NCBI RefSeq assembly: GCF_016786215.1
Contig: NZ_JADOBG010000012.1
Coordinates: 1 to 64,000, forward strand
Direction of reading: 5' to 3'
DNA: 64,000 nt
Source of the DNA: Legionella bononiensis
GTDB taxonomy: Bacteria > Pseudomonadota > Gammaproteobacteria > Legionellales > Legionellaceae
In this document: piece by piece, positions 40,935 through 49,279 of the stretch
Numbering within the stretch: position 1 is the first letter of the stretch
Layout of the letters: each line of letters starts with the position of its first letter
The notes under the pieces: model-generated
Database searches by the model: none
What the model saw: only the letters and a program-made list of their open reading frames with translations
What the model was told of the DNA's origin: nothing
Made by a program: the position numbers and the translations under genes

Positions 40935-41915
40935 ATGAACCTTATAATTGATAGAGCGCAGGGGCAGTGGCCTGAAATTTTATGTGCATTAGGTATAGAT
41001 ACGTATTATTTAAAAAATAAGCATGGGGCGTGTCCTGTATGTGGAGGAAAAGATCGCTTTAGATTTGACGATAAAGAAGGTAAAGGCACTTTTTATTGTA
41101 ATCAATGTGGCTCTGGTTACGGAATAAAGTTATTACAGAATTACCATAAGTGGAGTTTTGTTGAAGCCGTGAATCAGGTTGCAAAGGTATTAGGCATTCA
41201 AACTCAGGAGAGGAACTATAATTTTAATCAGAGGATTAATTCTTCCCCTCAAATTTATGAGCATGGTCTTAATGCAGCGGAATTGAAGAAGCGTCGAGAC
41301 TCTTTAATCTACACTTGGCTACAGACACAATTAGTCAGTTCGAGCGATCCTGTGGATTGTTATTTAAAATCACGCGGTATTCCCCTTAAAGAATATCCTT
41401 ACTCATTACGCCACCACCCTCATTTACCTTATTACGATGAAAAAGGTTTAGTAGGGCACTTTCCTGTGATGATTGCGCTTGTAAGAGATCAAAATAATAA
41501 AATGGTTACGCTTCATCGCACATACTTAGGAAAAGCTTGTAAAGCCGATGTACCAACTCCTAAAAAGCTTATGCCTTCAATGCAGCCCAGAGCATCTGTT
41601 GGAGCAGCGATAAAATTATACCAACCTGTTAATGGAAAAATTATATTAGCTGAAGGTATTGAAACGGCGCTTGCTATGCATGTTGCAACAAAGCTTCCAG
41701 TGTGGGCAACAATAAGTGCGGTAGGTATGGAGAATATTTTGTTACCTCCATACATCAGAGAAGTGATTATAGCTATTGATAATGATAAATCTGAGCGTGG
41801 GCAACAGGCTGCTTATCAACTTACAAAAAGACTACTAACAGAAGGACGAGCGGTTAAATGCGTAATTCCTCCTTGTGTCGACAATGACTTTGCTGACATG
41901 TTATTGGAGGACTGA
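40935..41915 (+). CDS. P4 alpha-like DNA primase (zinc ribbon plus Toprim)
   Basis: 326 residues. The N-terminal zinc ribbon (CPVCGGKDRFRFDDKEGKG, then CNQCG) is the Prim_Zn_Ribbon of P4 alpha-type primases. The C-terminal Toprim domain shows IILAEGIETALAMHV with the catalytic Glu and VIIAIDNDKS with the metal-binding Asp residues. No helicase domain; the downstream DUF3987 protein probably supplies it. A GAGGG site precedes the ATG. It likely primes autonomous replication of the element. Confidence 0.9.
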   Translation: MNLIIDRAQGQWPEILCALGIDTYYLKNKHGACPVCGGKDRFRFDDKEGKGTFYCNQCGSGYGIKLLQNYHKWSFVEAVNQVAKVLGIQTQERNYNFNQRINSSPQIYEHGLNAAELKKRRDSLIYTWLQTQLVSSSDPVDCYLKSRGIPLKEYPYSLRHHPHLPYYDEKGLVGHFPVMIALVRDQNNKMVTLHRTYLGKACKADVPTPKKLMPSMQPRASVGAAIKLYQPVNGKIILAEGIETALAMHVATKLPVWATISAVGMENILLPPYIREVIIAIDNDKSERGQQAAYQLTKRLLTEGRAVKCVIPPCVDNDFADMLLED

Positions 41916-41917
41916 TA

Positions 41918-43444
41918 ATGAGTGCTGAAAATATTAAAGCCCTTGTCAATAGTACGCCATTTGAATTGCCATCTCTTAACACAGATTTGGCTGATCCACT
42001 GCCTACACGCAATACCTCAATAAAATATCCATTAGAGGCTTTAGGTAGTATTTTGGGTGAGGCTGCTAAACAACTCGCTTATCATGTTCAAGTACCTGAA
42101 GGCATGGCTGGTCAATCTGTTTTAGCTGCAGCGGGGTTAGTAGCACAAGCTCATATCAATGTGGAACGAGGCTGTATTGGTGTAAGCCCTGTATCAATTT
42201 TCTGCCTTAGTGTCGCTGAATCAGGTGATCGTAAAAGTACTGTAGATCGATTAGCCCTCGCACCGATCAGATCTTATGAAAGCGAACGAGCTCAGGCAAT
42301 TCTCGTGAAAGAACAAAAGTATAAGGCCGAAATGGAGGCTTGGGAGATTCGACGTAATTCAATTATAAAATTATGTAACAAACCTAAAGCAGAGCTGGGG
42401 GAAGAGGAGCAAAAGAGGCTATCCGAGAGGTTATTTGAACTTGAACTAACTAAACCAAGACCACCTTCACGCTCAAATATTACCTTTAGCGAACCTACTT
42501 CTGAGGGAATATGGAAACATTATATTCAAGGAGATCCAAGCGCAGGATTATTTAGTGACGAAGGTATTTCCTTCTTTAGTGGGCATGGCATGAATGATGA
42601 AGCCAAAGGTAGAACTATTCACATCTTATCAAAGCTATGGGATGGTGATTCAATAACGCGCACGCGAGGTGGTGAAGGAGAATCAGGAGCCTTAACGAAT
42701 CGTAGACTAAGCAGTCATTTAATGATTCAGCCAATTATTGCAAGTAAGGTATTATCTGATCAACTACTTCAGGGGCAGGGAGTTCTTGCACGATTCTTAA
42801 TTTGTCATGAACCAAGCATTGCAGGTAGTCGATTATTATTAGATAGGGATTTAGAAAAAGGTGCAAATAGTGATCCTGCTATTGCTAAGTACTGGCAAAG
42901 GCTTACAACTTTATTAAATCAACCGTTGAGAATAAATGAGTCAACTGGTGAATTACAATTAACCGTATTTGCCTTAAGGGGTGAAGCGTTAGATGAATGG
43001 TGTGCTCTACATGATGGTATAGAAGAACAGCTTCGAGTTGACGGAATGTTTATAGAAATTAAAGCATTTGCATCAAAGGCAGCAGAAAATGCTGCTCGTA
43101 TTGCTGCAATATTAGCTTTTATAGAAGGCTATGATCAACCTACCGTTGAACATGTGAAACGTGCAGGAATATTGATTGCTTATTATTTAGAATCAACTAC
43201 CATGCTCATTACAGAAGCCCAATATGATGTAAATGAGTTACAAGCTAATGATTTGCTTGCTTGGATAAAAATGAAAGGCGGAACATTGTCGGCCGATCAA
43301 TTTAAAGCATTACCGCCAAAGTATAGAGTGGCGCAGACAGCACGTCATTTATTACAAATTCTTGTTGATACTGGACATCTGCAGATTACCGTAAAAAACA
43401 GTAAAACTGGAAAGCCTGTAGTATGGGAGGTTAATCCATGTTAG
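41918..43444 (+). CDS. DUF3987 (YfjI-like) helicase-like protein
   Basis: 508 residues. N-terminal half: KQLAYHVQVPEGMAGQSVLA, then a degenerate P-loop VAESGDRKST (about residue 105); a basic/helical insert follows (about 130-190). Then GLFSDEGISFFSGHGMNDE, LSKLWDGDSITRTRGG and a RRLSSHLMIQP block, as in DUF3987 proteins of phages and satellites, which pair with Toprim primases. It starts 2 nt after the primase stop with a GGAGG site. Probably a replicative ATPase. The next gene overlaps it by 7 bp. Confidence 0.87.
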   Translation: MSAENIKALVNSTPFELPSLNTDLADPLPTRNTSIKYPLEALGSILGEAAKQLAYHVQVPEGMAGQSVLAAAGLVAQAHINVERGCIGVSPVSIFCLSVAESGDRKSTVDRLALAPIRSYESERAQAILVKEQKYKAEMEAWEIRRNSIIKLCNKPKAELGEEEQKRLSERLFELELTKPRPPSRSNITFSEPTSEGIWKHYIQGDPSAGLFSDEGISFFSGHGMNDEAKGRTIHILSKLWDGDSITRTRGGEGESGALTNRRLSSHLMIQPIIASKVLSDQLLQGQGVLARFLICHEPSIAGSRLLLDRDLEKGANSDPAIAKYWQRLTTLLNQPLRINESTGELQLTVFALRGEALDEWCALHDGIEEQLRVDGMFIEIKAFASKAAENAARIAAILAFIEGYDQPTVEHVKRAGILIAYYLESTTMLITEAQYDVNELQANDLLAWIKMKGGTLSADQFKALPPKYRVAQTARHLLQILVDTGHLQITVKNSKTGKPVVWEVNPC

Positions 43445-43968
43445 ATCTAATATCCAATGGATTTGCTTTAAGAAAGAAATCGCTTGCAGTAACACCTCAA
43501 GAAATCCGCTGTAACCACGCAACTGATATGTCATACCCAGTAAAGGATTCCGCAAGTACCGCAGAATCCGCAGAGGCAATGAATCAACACTCAGCTGATG
43601 ATTACATGCAAAATAATGACAATAAAGATTGTGTTATTAGAGAAGATAACGGTCTTAACAAAGATAGTGTTGCGGAAACTGCGGATGTTATGGAAATTCA
43701 AGCAGAAAATCAAATTAGTGCTGCGGATTTATTGCGGAATAAATGCGGACTAAGCCTTGAAACGTTGATGAAGACACAAGTAATCGAGTTTGTACAAAGT
43801 AGTTGTCAGGGATTTTCTGTCAGTACTAGTTACGTTCTTAAACATCTTCTATCAAGCGACGATATCAATGATATTGCTGATGGTAATATACCAATGGAAA
43901 CATTAAAATTACACATTGAACTCTGGATGGCAAAAGGAATGCCTCATTACTCTGGCGAAGCCGAGTAA
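43438..43968 (+). CDS. Unknown 176-residue protein of the satellite element
   Basis: The ATG lies within the last codons of the DUF3987 gene (7-bp overlap, ATGTTAG). Residues 20-95 are Ser/Asp/Asn/Glu-rich and probably disordered. The C-terminal 75 residues (LLRNKCGLSLETLMKTQVIE onward) are helical and may be a small folded domain. No family recognised. Its position between the helicase and the terminase-like gene suggests a replication or packaging accessory. Confidence 0.65.
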   Translation: MLDLISNGFALRKKSLAVTPQEIRCNHATDMSYPVKDSASTAESAEAMNQHSADDYMQNNDNKDCVIREDNGLNKDSVAETADVMEIQAENQISAADLLRNKCGLSLETLMKTQVIEFVQSSCQGFSVSTSYVLKHLLSSDDINDIADGNIPMETLKLHIELWMAKGMPHYSGEAE

Positions 43969-43991
43969 AAATCAAATATATGGAGAAAAAC

Positions 43992-44462
43992 ATGAGTAAA
44001 AACCTATCAGTAGGCAGGCCAACTCGGTATACCGATAAACTGGCAAAAGAAATCTGCGATAAAATTGCATCATCAAGCAAAGGCACAAAAAAATTGTGTT
44101 TAGAGCACCCTCATTGGCCATGCCAAGATACCTTATTCACTTGGTTAAGAACATACCCTGAATTTTCCGAGCAATACGCGCAAGCTAAAATATGCCAGAT
44201 TGAGTTGTTGATTGATGAAATTTTAGAAATTTCTGATGACACTACTCAAGATCAGTATGTGAATGAGCTAGGGACATTAGTACCTAATCCACCAGCCATA
44301 AATCGGGCTCGGTTAAAAATTGAAACACGCAAATGGTTAGCATCTAAGTTAGTTCCCAAGGTTTACGGTAATAAAATTGACATTGAAAGTGATGGCAGTA
44401 TTTCAGAGGAACTACGACTGTCGATTGCTGATCTAGAAGCTAGACATAGTCGCGACTATTAA
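43992..44462 (+). CDS. Small-terminase-like protein (TerS)
   Basis: 156 residues. The N-terminal helix-turn-helix GRPTRYTDKLAKEICDKIA, the WLRTYPEFSEQYAQA repeat-like helix and IDEILEISDD with RARLKIETRKWLASKL match the Sf6-gp1-like small terminase family, which recognises pac or cos DNA and forms oligomers. ATG 43992 has GGAG 6 nt upstream; an in-frame ATG at 43980 lacks one. No large terminase follows. In satellites a lone TerS redirects a helper phage's packaging machine to satellite DNA. Confidence 0.8.
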   Translation: MSKNLSVGRPTRYTDKLAKEICDKIASSSKGTKKLCLEHPHWPCQDTLFTWLRTYPEFSEQYAQAKICQIELLIDEILEISDDTTQDQYVNELGTLVPNPPAINRARLKIETRKWLASKLVPKVYGNKIDIESDGSISEELRLSIADLEARHSRDY

Positions 44463-44869
44463 ACTTTAGTTGTATAACATAGGAACTTTAACCAACCACA
44501 TGCTGTAGGTTATACCATGTAAATAAGTGGGGGGGTACCCCCGCATAAAGGTGGGGTATCATCATATATAGGAGTCCCGCCTATCAGCAAACTGGAGTAT
44601 TTTTTTATAATCTTAAGCACAGTATTTAGAAGACTTATTTATCCTGACTGGAAGTTTTGAAAAAAATGTCTTTGTATTATTTATAGTCTGATATATAGAT
44701 TCGGCTATTAAAAACGTCCAGGGTAAGGCATTTATTAAATTCTAAATATCTTATATATTTATAAAAATAATGTTTAAAGAAATTAATTTCGATTAATCTC
44801 AATTAAAATCAACATTAAATGCATAAAGTATGCATAAATAAACTGCGACTCAGCATCCGGTAAAATCAC
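44463..44869. other. Non-coding region after the terminase-like gene
   Basis: About 407 bp with no supported gene. It contains a G/C cluster unlike its AT-rich surroundings at 44528-44560: the 12-bp palindrome GGGGGTACCCCC (44531-44542) followed by GGTGGGGTATC. The position next to TerS makes a packaging (cos/pac) site conceivable. The rest is AT-rich and probably contains the 3' ends of two convergent transcripts. Confidence 0.45.
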
Positions 44870-45736
44870 TCATATTTCTCTAAATGGCTGCTGAGAGTTA
44901 ACTGTTATATTACAAGCACCACTATTGCTAAGGTAAGAACTGATAGCCGCAAATGCCAGTTCAAAATTTGGAGAAGGCCCTACAAATATTTGTTGAAATA
45001 AATAACCATCTGATCTAATGCTATCGATATTAAAGGTAATATAAGGAATTAGAGTTGTCTTACCACTTAGGAATTGAATATCTTTATTTTTATAGCTTTC
45101 ATAATACTTACTTACTAATCGCCACTCACATTCCTCATGAAATGATTGATTCTTTATCCTAATGAATACATTAAGTAACTGGGCAGTAAACTTACATAAA
45201 TAAACATGATATTCTTGCCCTTTTGGCCCCTGAGCAATATTAATTGATGATTTATCCATATCAAATTGAATTAATATATTGTCTAGAGCTTCTATTAAAA
45301 CTCGTTCTTGTTCATCAGATTGATATATGCATTTAATTAATAATAAATTATTTTTAGTTGCATACAGTTCTAGATCAGAAAAATCAAACCCTATACTGAC
45401 ACCTGTCCCATGATGGGTATATGCTCTCCATTGACTAAGTAAATTTCCATGTTCAGATAAAGAGAATGAAAATATATAGTGAGGGTTATATATTAAATAT
45501 TTAACCCATTCTGTGAGTTGCTCAAGCAGCTGTAAAGTTAAGGGTTGAATATTTTGTTGTTCTTTACGTTGATTTACAATTTTAATAAACAAGTCAATTG
45601 CGTGTTTAATTTCACTAGAGTCATTCATATAATAAACATGAGTAGCTCTTAAAGTTTTAGTATTAACTATTTTATATAACGAATCATGATTTGTATAATG
45701 ATACAAAACACCTTTCATTTTAGAACCTATAAACAT
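44870..45736 (-). CDS. DUF2971 protein, satellite cargo
   Basis: 288 residues. DUF2971 hallmarks are present: LYHYTNHDSLYKIVNTKTLR, YYMNDSSEIKHAI, FSLSEHGNLLSQWRAYTHHG then GTGVSIGFDF, EECEWRL, and a late FVGPSP. ATG 45736 has AAGGA 6 nt upstream. The biochemical activity of the family is not known to me. It is on the opposite strand from the rest of the element, next to its right end, where satellites and P4-type islands carry swappable cargo such as anti-phage systems. A defence role is inference. Confidence 0.82.
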   Translation of the reverse strand: MFIGSKMKGVLYHYTNHDSLYKIVNTKTLRATHVYYMNDSSEIKHAIDLFIKIVNQRKEQQNIQPLTLQLLEQLTEWVKYLIYNPHYIFSFSLSEHGNLLSQWRAYTHHGTGVSIGFDFSDLELYATKNNLLLIKCIYQSDEQERVLIEALDNILIQFDMDKSSINIAQGPKGQEYHVYLCKFTAQLLNVFIRIKNQSFHEECEWRLVSKYYESYKNKDIQFLSGKTTLIPYITFNIDSIRSDGYLFQQIFVGPSPNFELAFAAISSYLSNSGACNITVNSQQPFREI

Positions 45737-46468
45737 ATTAAATCCTTAAAATCAATATCATTAATCCAACTTGTGCTGGAAATAATTATTTTTAATTTAA
45801 TAAATAATATACCGAAAGCATTTAACAAAACCATTCTCAAGGTAGGCCTAATCGCCACCTTTTATGTGCTGTTGGACTTAAGTCTACTGGATAAATGTTA
45901 AATCGCATAAAATGATTTATTTCTGATGCTGATAATAAACAGAAAATGATATAAAAATGTTGATTTATGTTCATTCCCTACATCAATTTGCAGATCCCAA
46001 GATGAAGTTTGCGATAGACACTCAAGAACTCCTACACCATCATTTAAAGAAATATGATATATAGGAGGGACATAACTGTCTAAAAATTCAACATTGAATG
46101 ATACAACAGCAAGTTAGTTTTTAGGTGGAATATTATGGTCATCTATCAGCCATTTGTATGTGATATATATATTAACTATTTATATCTCCGTATAGTCTAT
46201 TTAATTAAGTATAGAGTATTATCACTTTAAGAATTGTAGTGATATCTGTTATTTCTAGGTAAAATTTGTACATTAATTTAGATTGAGGATACGTTAAGAA
46301 AGACCTGGCTCAATGATTAAACATATAATCTTAATCCAAAACTAATATAAAATATTCGTATCTATTCATATTAATTCAAATAAGGTATTATACTCAACGT
46401 TGGGTAAGATATTGGGTAAGTACTGAGTCCTTATTATTCTAAACCAATAAAATCAAATGGTTACAAAG
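45737..46468. other. AT-rich right end of the satellite element
   Basis: About 730 bp without a supported gene. A 71-residue frame at 45686-45901 overlaps the DUF2971 gene on the other strand and has no ribosome site or family. The region holds arm-site-like repeats at 46400-46420, then the right att core at 46469. It must contain the DUF2971 promoter near 45750-45800. Confidence 0.5.
46400..46420 (+). promoter_or_regulatory. Candidate integrase arm sites, right end
   Basis: TTGGGTAAG at 46400-46408 and 46412-46420, separated by ATA. This matches the pair at 38165-38185 in 20 of 21 positions and in the same orientation. It lies 48 bp inside the right att core. Confidence 0.55.
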
Positions 46469-46538
46469 AGGTTCGAGTCCGACCCTCGGTACCAATGAAT
46501 CTTTTTACAACAGCTCTCATTGGTTCACAACAGCTCGC
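46469..46538 (+). repeat. Right attachment site (attR), 70-bp direct repeat
   Basis: Exact copy of 38005-38074: the tRNA-Leu T-arm and 3' end with CCA, then 45 bp. There is no 5' tRNA half here, so it is a duplicated 3' fragment, not a gene. Chromosomal sequence resumes at 46539. Confidence 0.93.
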
Positions 46539-47033
46539 ACACATTTCATATTATTGAACTATCATTTTTAATAAAATCAAAAATAATACATCTTAAATAA
46601 ACTCCCTATGTAATTTGAAGACACCCAAGCATAAATCTATGTACCTAGCATTCATCATGCTTCTATTCAAAAATTGTAGCCTGGGAGTAGACCCAAAGGG
46701 TCGTATCCCAGGATTCCATTTTCAAATGACTTTTTAAGCTGTCATCAGATTAAATCGTATTGTATTAAAGTTTAAACAAAGAAAGCGTAAAAATAACAAA
46801 ACATCAATTTGGAGAGTGAGTGGGGAGTGAAAACCTGGGATACGGCCCTTTGGGCCTACTCCCAGGCTACGCCGATTTAAAACAGCCTTGTCCAATCACC
46901 TTTTCCTGTGTATAGGCAACATAATTTAATTCAAATTCCGTAAACAGGAGAGGGAGCTGATTGAAGTAAGCTGAAATTTGAGTGCATAGTTTAAGTTGAT
47001 AGATGAACAATAGGGTAAATACCCTATAACTTA
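46539..47033. other. Intergenic region right of the satellite element
   Basis: About 495 bp of chromosomal flank with no gene. Its main content is the REP doublet at 46676-46870. The rest is AT-rich and carries the 3' end of the ampG transcript. Confidence 0.5.
46676..46870. repeat. Inverted REP pair (REPIN/BIME-like)
   Basis: Left arm 46676-46712 and right arm 46834-46870 are 37 bp each and inverted copies with two mismatches. Each begins with GTAG, followed by an imperfect palindrome (CCTGGGA...TCCCAGG with an inner CCCAAAGGG), so each arm can fold by itself. The GTAG head plus hairpin is the hallmark of REP sequences mobilised by RAYT transposases, and two in opposite orientation form a REPIN. 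No RAYT gene is in the window. Confidence 0.75.
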
Positions 47034-48296
47034 TTACTCCCCTACTGCCTTCAATCCCTCTTCTTTATCCAAGAGTACCTGTTGTGGTTGATTACCATTG
47101 GTCTGATCTTTAATTAATATCAGGAAGGGTATAAATGCCAATGCGAATATAATGGATAATTGATATAGACCCACCCAACCGATATTCAACTGAATACTTG
47201 CGGCTATAGGACCTGAAATAATCCTTGGTAAGGTCGACAGAGCAACCAGAATGGAAAATTGAGTGCCGGTAAATTGTTTATTCACCAAACGCATGAATAA
47301 TGCAACCAAAGCAGTGGATCCCATTCCTGCTGCAAAATTATCTGAAACCACTGCTACAGCTAATAAAACTGTATTTTTTCCAATCATAGCCAATGCCACA
47401 AAAAATACATTGGTGATCGCTTGCAGTAATCCAAAAAATAACAAAGAACGATAAAGTGAACAGTGCAGTAAAATAAAACCCGCTGTTAATCCTCCAAGCA
47501 ATATGGAGCCTATTCCCAGCATCTTATTAATATAGCCAATAGTATCCAGAGAAAAACCCAAACCCTGAATTAAAAATGGCATGACAATACCACTGGTTGT
47601 CGTAGTAAAGGCCTCACCTAATTTATAACAAAAGACAAACATCAAAAGGTATATGATTTTAGGACGGCCAAACAACTCCTTAATTGGAGCAATAAAAGAA
47701 AGCGCAAAATTGGTTTTTTCTTGAATTTCAGCGGAAGGCTCTTGACTGAATAGAGTTGCAGCCATGCCTATTAACATCACAGAGCCCATAAATCGGTAGG
47801 TAAATGCCCAACCAAAATGACCTGCCATGATCAAGGCTAAACCACCGGACAATAATAAAGCCACTCGGTATCCAAAAACAGCAAGGGAAGCGCCCAGGGC
47901 GTGTTCTGATACAGGGAGGTATTCAGCTCTGTGTGCATCAATCGCAACATCCTGAGTCGCAGAAAAACACGCGAGTATCAATGCCAGAAATGCTAAAAAT
48001 TTCGGATACTGTTCTGGAGTAAACCAGGCCATAAGATTAAATCCTACCAACAATAAAAATTGCATGGTCAGGATCCAGCTGCGCCTTTTTCCCAGATCAA
48101 ATAATGAATAACGATCTAAAATTGGTCCCCAGAAAATTCGATAGGCATAAGGAAGGCTCACCAGGCTTAAAGAACCGGTGACCAGTACCGACATCCCACT
48201 ATAAGCATACCAGGCTTGTAAGGTACTGCTGATTAAAGCCATGGGAAGACCTGAGGAAAAACCTAAAATGAAAACGATAAAGAGACGTTTGTTCAT
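47034..48296 (-). CDS. ampG: AmpG-like muropeptide permease (MFS)
   Basis: 420 residues with about twelve membrane segments. The N-terminal FSSGLPMALISSTLQAWYA, PYAYRIFWGPILDRY, and the signature SATQDVAIDAHRAEYL are those of AmpG, which imports GlcNAc-anhydro-muropeptides for wall recycling. The last 20 residues are hydrophilic. It is downstream of mip on the same strand with a hairpin between them, so it is probably transcribed on its own. It lies next to the satellite element. Confidence 0.9.
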   Translation of the reverse strand: MNKRLFIVFILGFSSGLPMALISSTLQAWYAYSGMSVLVTGSLSLVSLPYAYRIFWGPILDRYSLFDLGKRRSWILTMQFLLLVGFNLMAWFTPEQYPKFLAFLALILACFSATQDVAIDAHRAEYLPVSEHALGASLAVFGYRVALLLSGGLALIMAGHFGWAFTYRFMGSVMLIGMAATLFSQEPSAEIQEKTNFALSFIAPIKELFGRPKIIYLLMFVFCYKLGEAFTTTTSGIVMPFLIQGLGFSLDTIGYINKMLGIGSILLGGLTAGFILLHCSLYRSLLFFGLLQAITNVFFVALAMIGKNTVLLAVAVVSDNFAAGMGSTALVALFMRLVNKQFTGTQFSILVALSTLPRIISGPIAASIQLNIGWVGLYQLSIIFALAFIPFLILIKDQTNGNQPQQVLLDKEEGLKAVGE

Positions 48297-48335
48297 TATT
48301 TAGATATCTCGAAGCGAAGTAAATGAGGAACAGAG

Positions 48336-48365
48336 TTCACCCTGAACATAAGAATTCAGGGTGAA
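48336..48365 (-). terminator. Hairpin downstream of mip
   Basis: TTCACCCTGAA (48336-48346) and TTCAGGGTGAA (48355-48365) form an 11-bp stem with an 8-nt loop, 12 nt past the mip stop. It has no long T-run, but its position between mip and ampG suggests transcript termination or 3' protection. Confidence 0.65.
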
Positions 48366-48376
48366 TTAACTATTAA

Positions 48377-49078
48377 TTAAGACGCGGATTTTTTAACTGA
48401 AATCAAATGAATTTTAAAGATTAAAGTTTCATTTGGTCCAATAGGTCCACCAACACTACGTGGGCCATAAGCCAGAGAAGAAGGAACATAAATTTCCCAG
48501 GTAGATCCAGCAGGCATTAATTGTAATGCTTCAGTCCATCCAGGAATTACTTGTGAAACCTGGAATGTTGCTGGTTTGCCAGTTTTTTCAGTGCTGTCAA
48601 ATACAGTGCCGTCAATCAATCGACCAGTATATTCTACAGTTACAGTATCTGATTTACCGGGTTTAGCGCCTGTACCAGCATCTATAATTTTATATTGCAA
48701 ACCGCTTGGCAATACTACAACACCGGTTTTACTTTTATTTTCAGCTAAAAACGCTTCGCCTTTTGATTTGTTTTCTTCTGCTTTCTTGTTAAATTCCGAT
48801 GTACGTTTAGCCATCAAATCTTTTTGGAATTTATTAAGAACATCTTTCATTTGCTGTTCGGTCAAGATCAATTGAGCTCCACTCATACCATCTTGCATAC
48901 CTTTAGCTAATGCCTCTGGGTTTACATCAATACCTTGATTTTTGAAATTCTTTCCTAAATCAGCACCAATACTGTATGACAATTTATCTTTGTCTGTAGG
49001 TAAGGATGTGGCATCGGTTGCCATTGCAGTAGACATTGCCAGCCCCAAGACGGCCGCAGTGACCAATTTCATCTTCAT
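48377..49078 (-). CDS. mip: Macrophage infectivity potentiator Mip (FKBP-type prolyl isomerase)
   Basis: Surface-exposed peptidyl-prolyl isomerase that helps Legionella infect macrophages and amoebae. 233 residues: signal peptide [20 protein letters not shown], an N-terminal dimerisation domain ([20 protein letters not shown]), a long connecting helix (about 75-120), and a C-terminal FKBP domain ([47 protein letters not shown]). I choose ATG 49078 with an AAGGGG site; the frame is open to 49165 but 233 residues is the known Mip length. It is the best evidence that the host is Legionella. Confidence 0.98.
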   Translation of the reverse strand: MKMKLVTAAVLGLAMSTAMATDATSLPTDKDKLSYSIGADLGKNFKNQGIDVNPEALAKGMQDGMSGAQLILTEQQMKDVLNKFQKDLMAKRTSEFNKKAEENKSKGEAFLAENKSKTGVVVLPSGLQYKIIDAGTGAKPGKSDTVTVEYTGRLIDGTVFDSTEKTGKPATFQVSQVIPGWTEALQLMPAGSTWEIYVPSSLAYGPRSVGGPIGPNETLIFKIHLISVKKSAS

Positions 49079-49279
49079 AAACAATCCCCTTTTAGTCTTT
49101 CTTAAGTACATATCTTCCCTAATTGAATTAGAAAGATATAGAACATTGTAAAATAGCCCATTCATTCTGCCTAAATTCGCGTAAAATTACCAGTCATTAA
49201 CAATGATTTAATTACAAATAGACAAACAGATAATATCCTTCTACACTTGGCACTAATTAGAACAAGAGATATAAATAGT

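Larger units (their letters stand above)
38005..46538. mobile_element. tRNA-Leu-integrated phage-satellite-like element
   Basis: An 8.5-kb element between two 70-bp direct repeats. Gene order on the plus strand is integrase, unknown, AlpA regulator, primase, DUF3987 helicase-like, unknown, small-terminase-like; a DUF2971 gene on the minus strand lies at the right end. Integrase-proximal tRNA insertion, AlpA, a replication module and a small terminase without any large terminase, portal, capsid, tail or lysis gene match P4-like or PICI-like satellites that borrow a helper phage's particle. No conjugation genes are present. Confidence 0.82.

Noticed and set aside
45686..45901. 71-codon plus-strand frame at the end of the DUF2971 gene
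   Set aside because: Overlaps the DUF2971 5' end and its ribosome site on the other strand, low complexity, no start signals.
46469..46500. Second tRNA-Leu gene
   Set aside because: Only the T-arm and 3' end are present; it is the attR copy of the repeat.
38005..46538. Integrative conjugative element or complete prophage
   Set aside because: No relaxase, type IV coupling or mating genes, and no capsid, tail, portal, lysis or large-terminase genes in the 8.5 kb.
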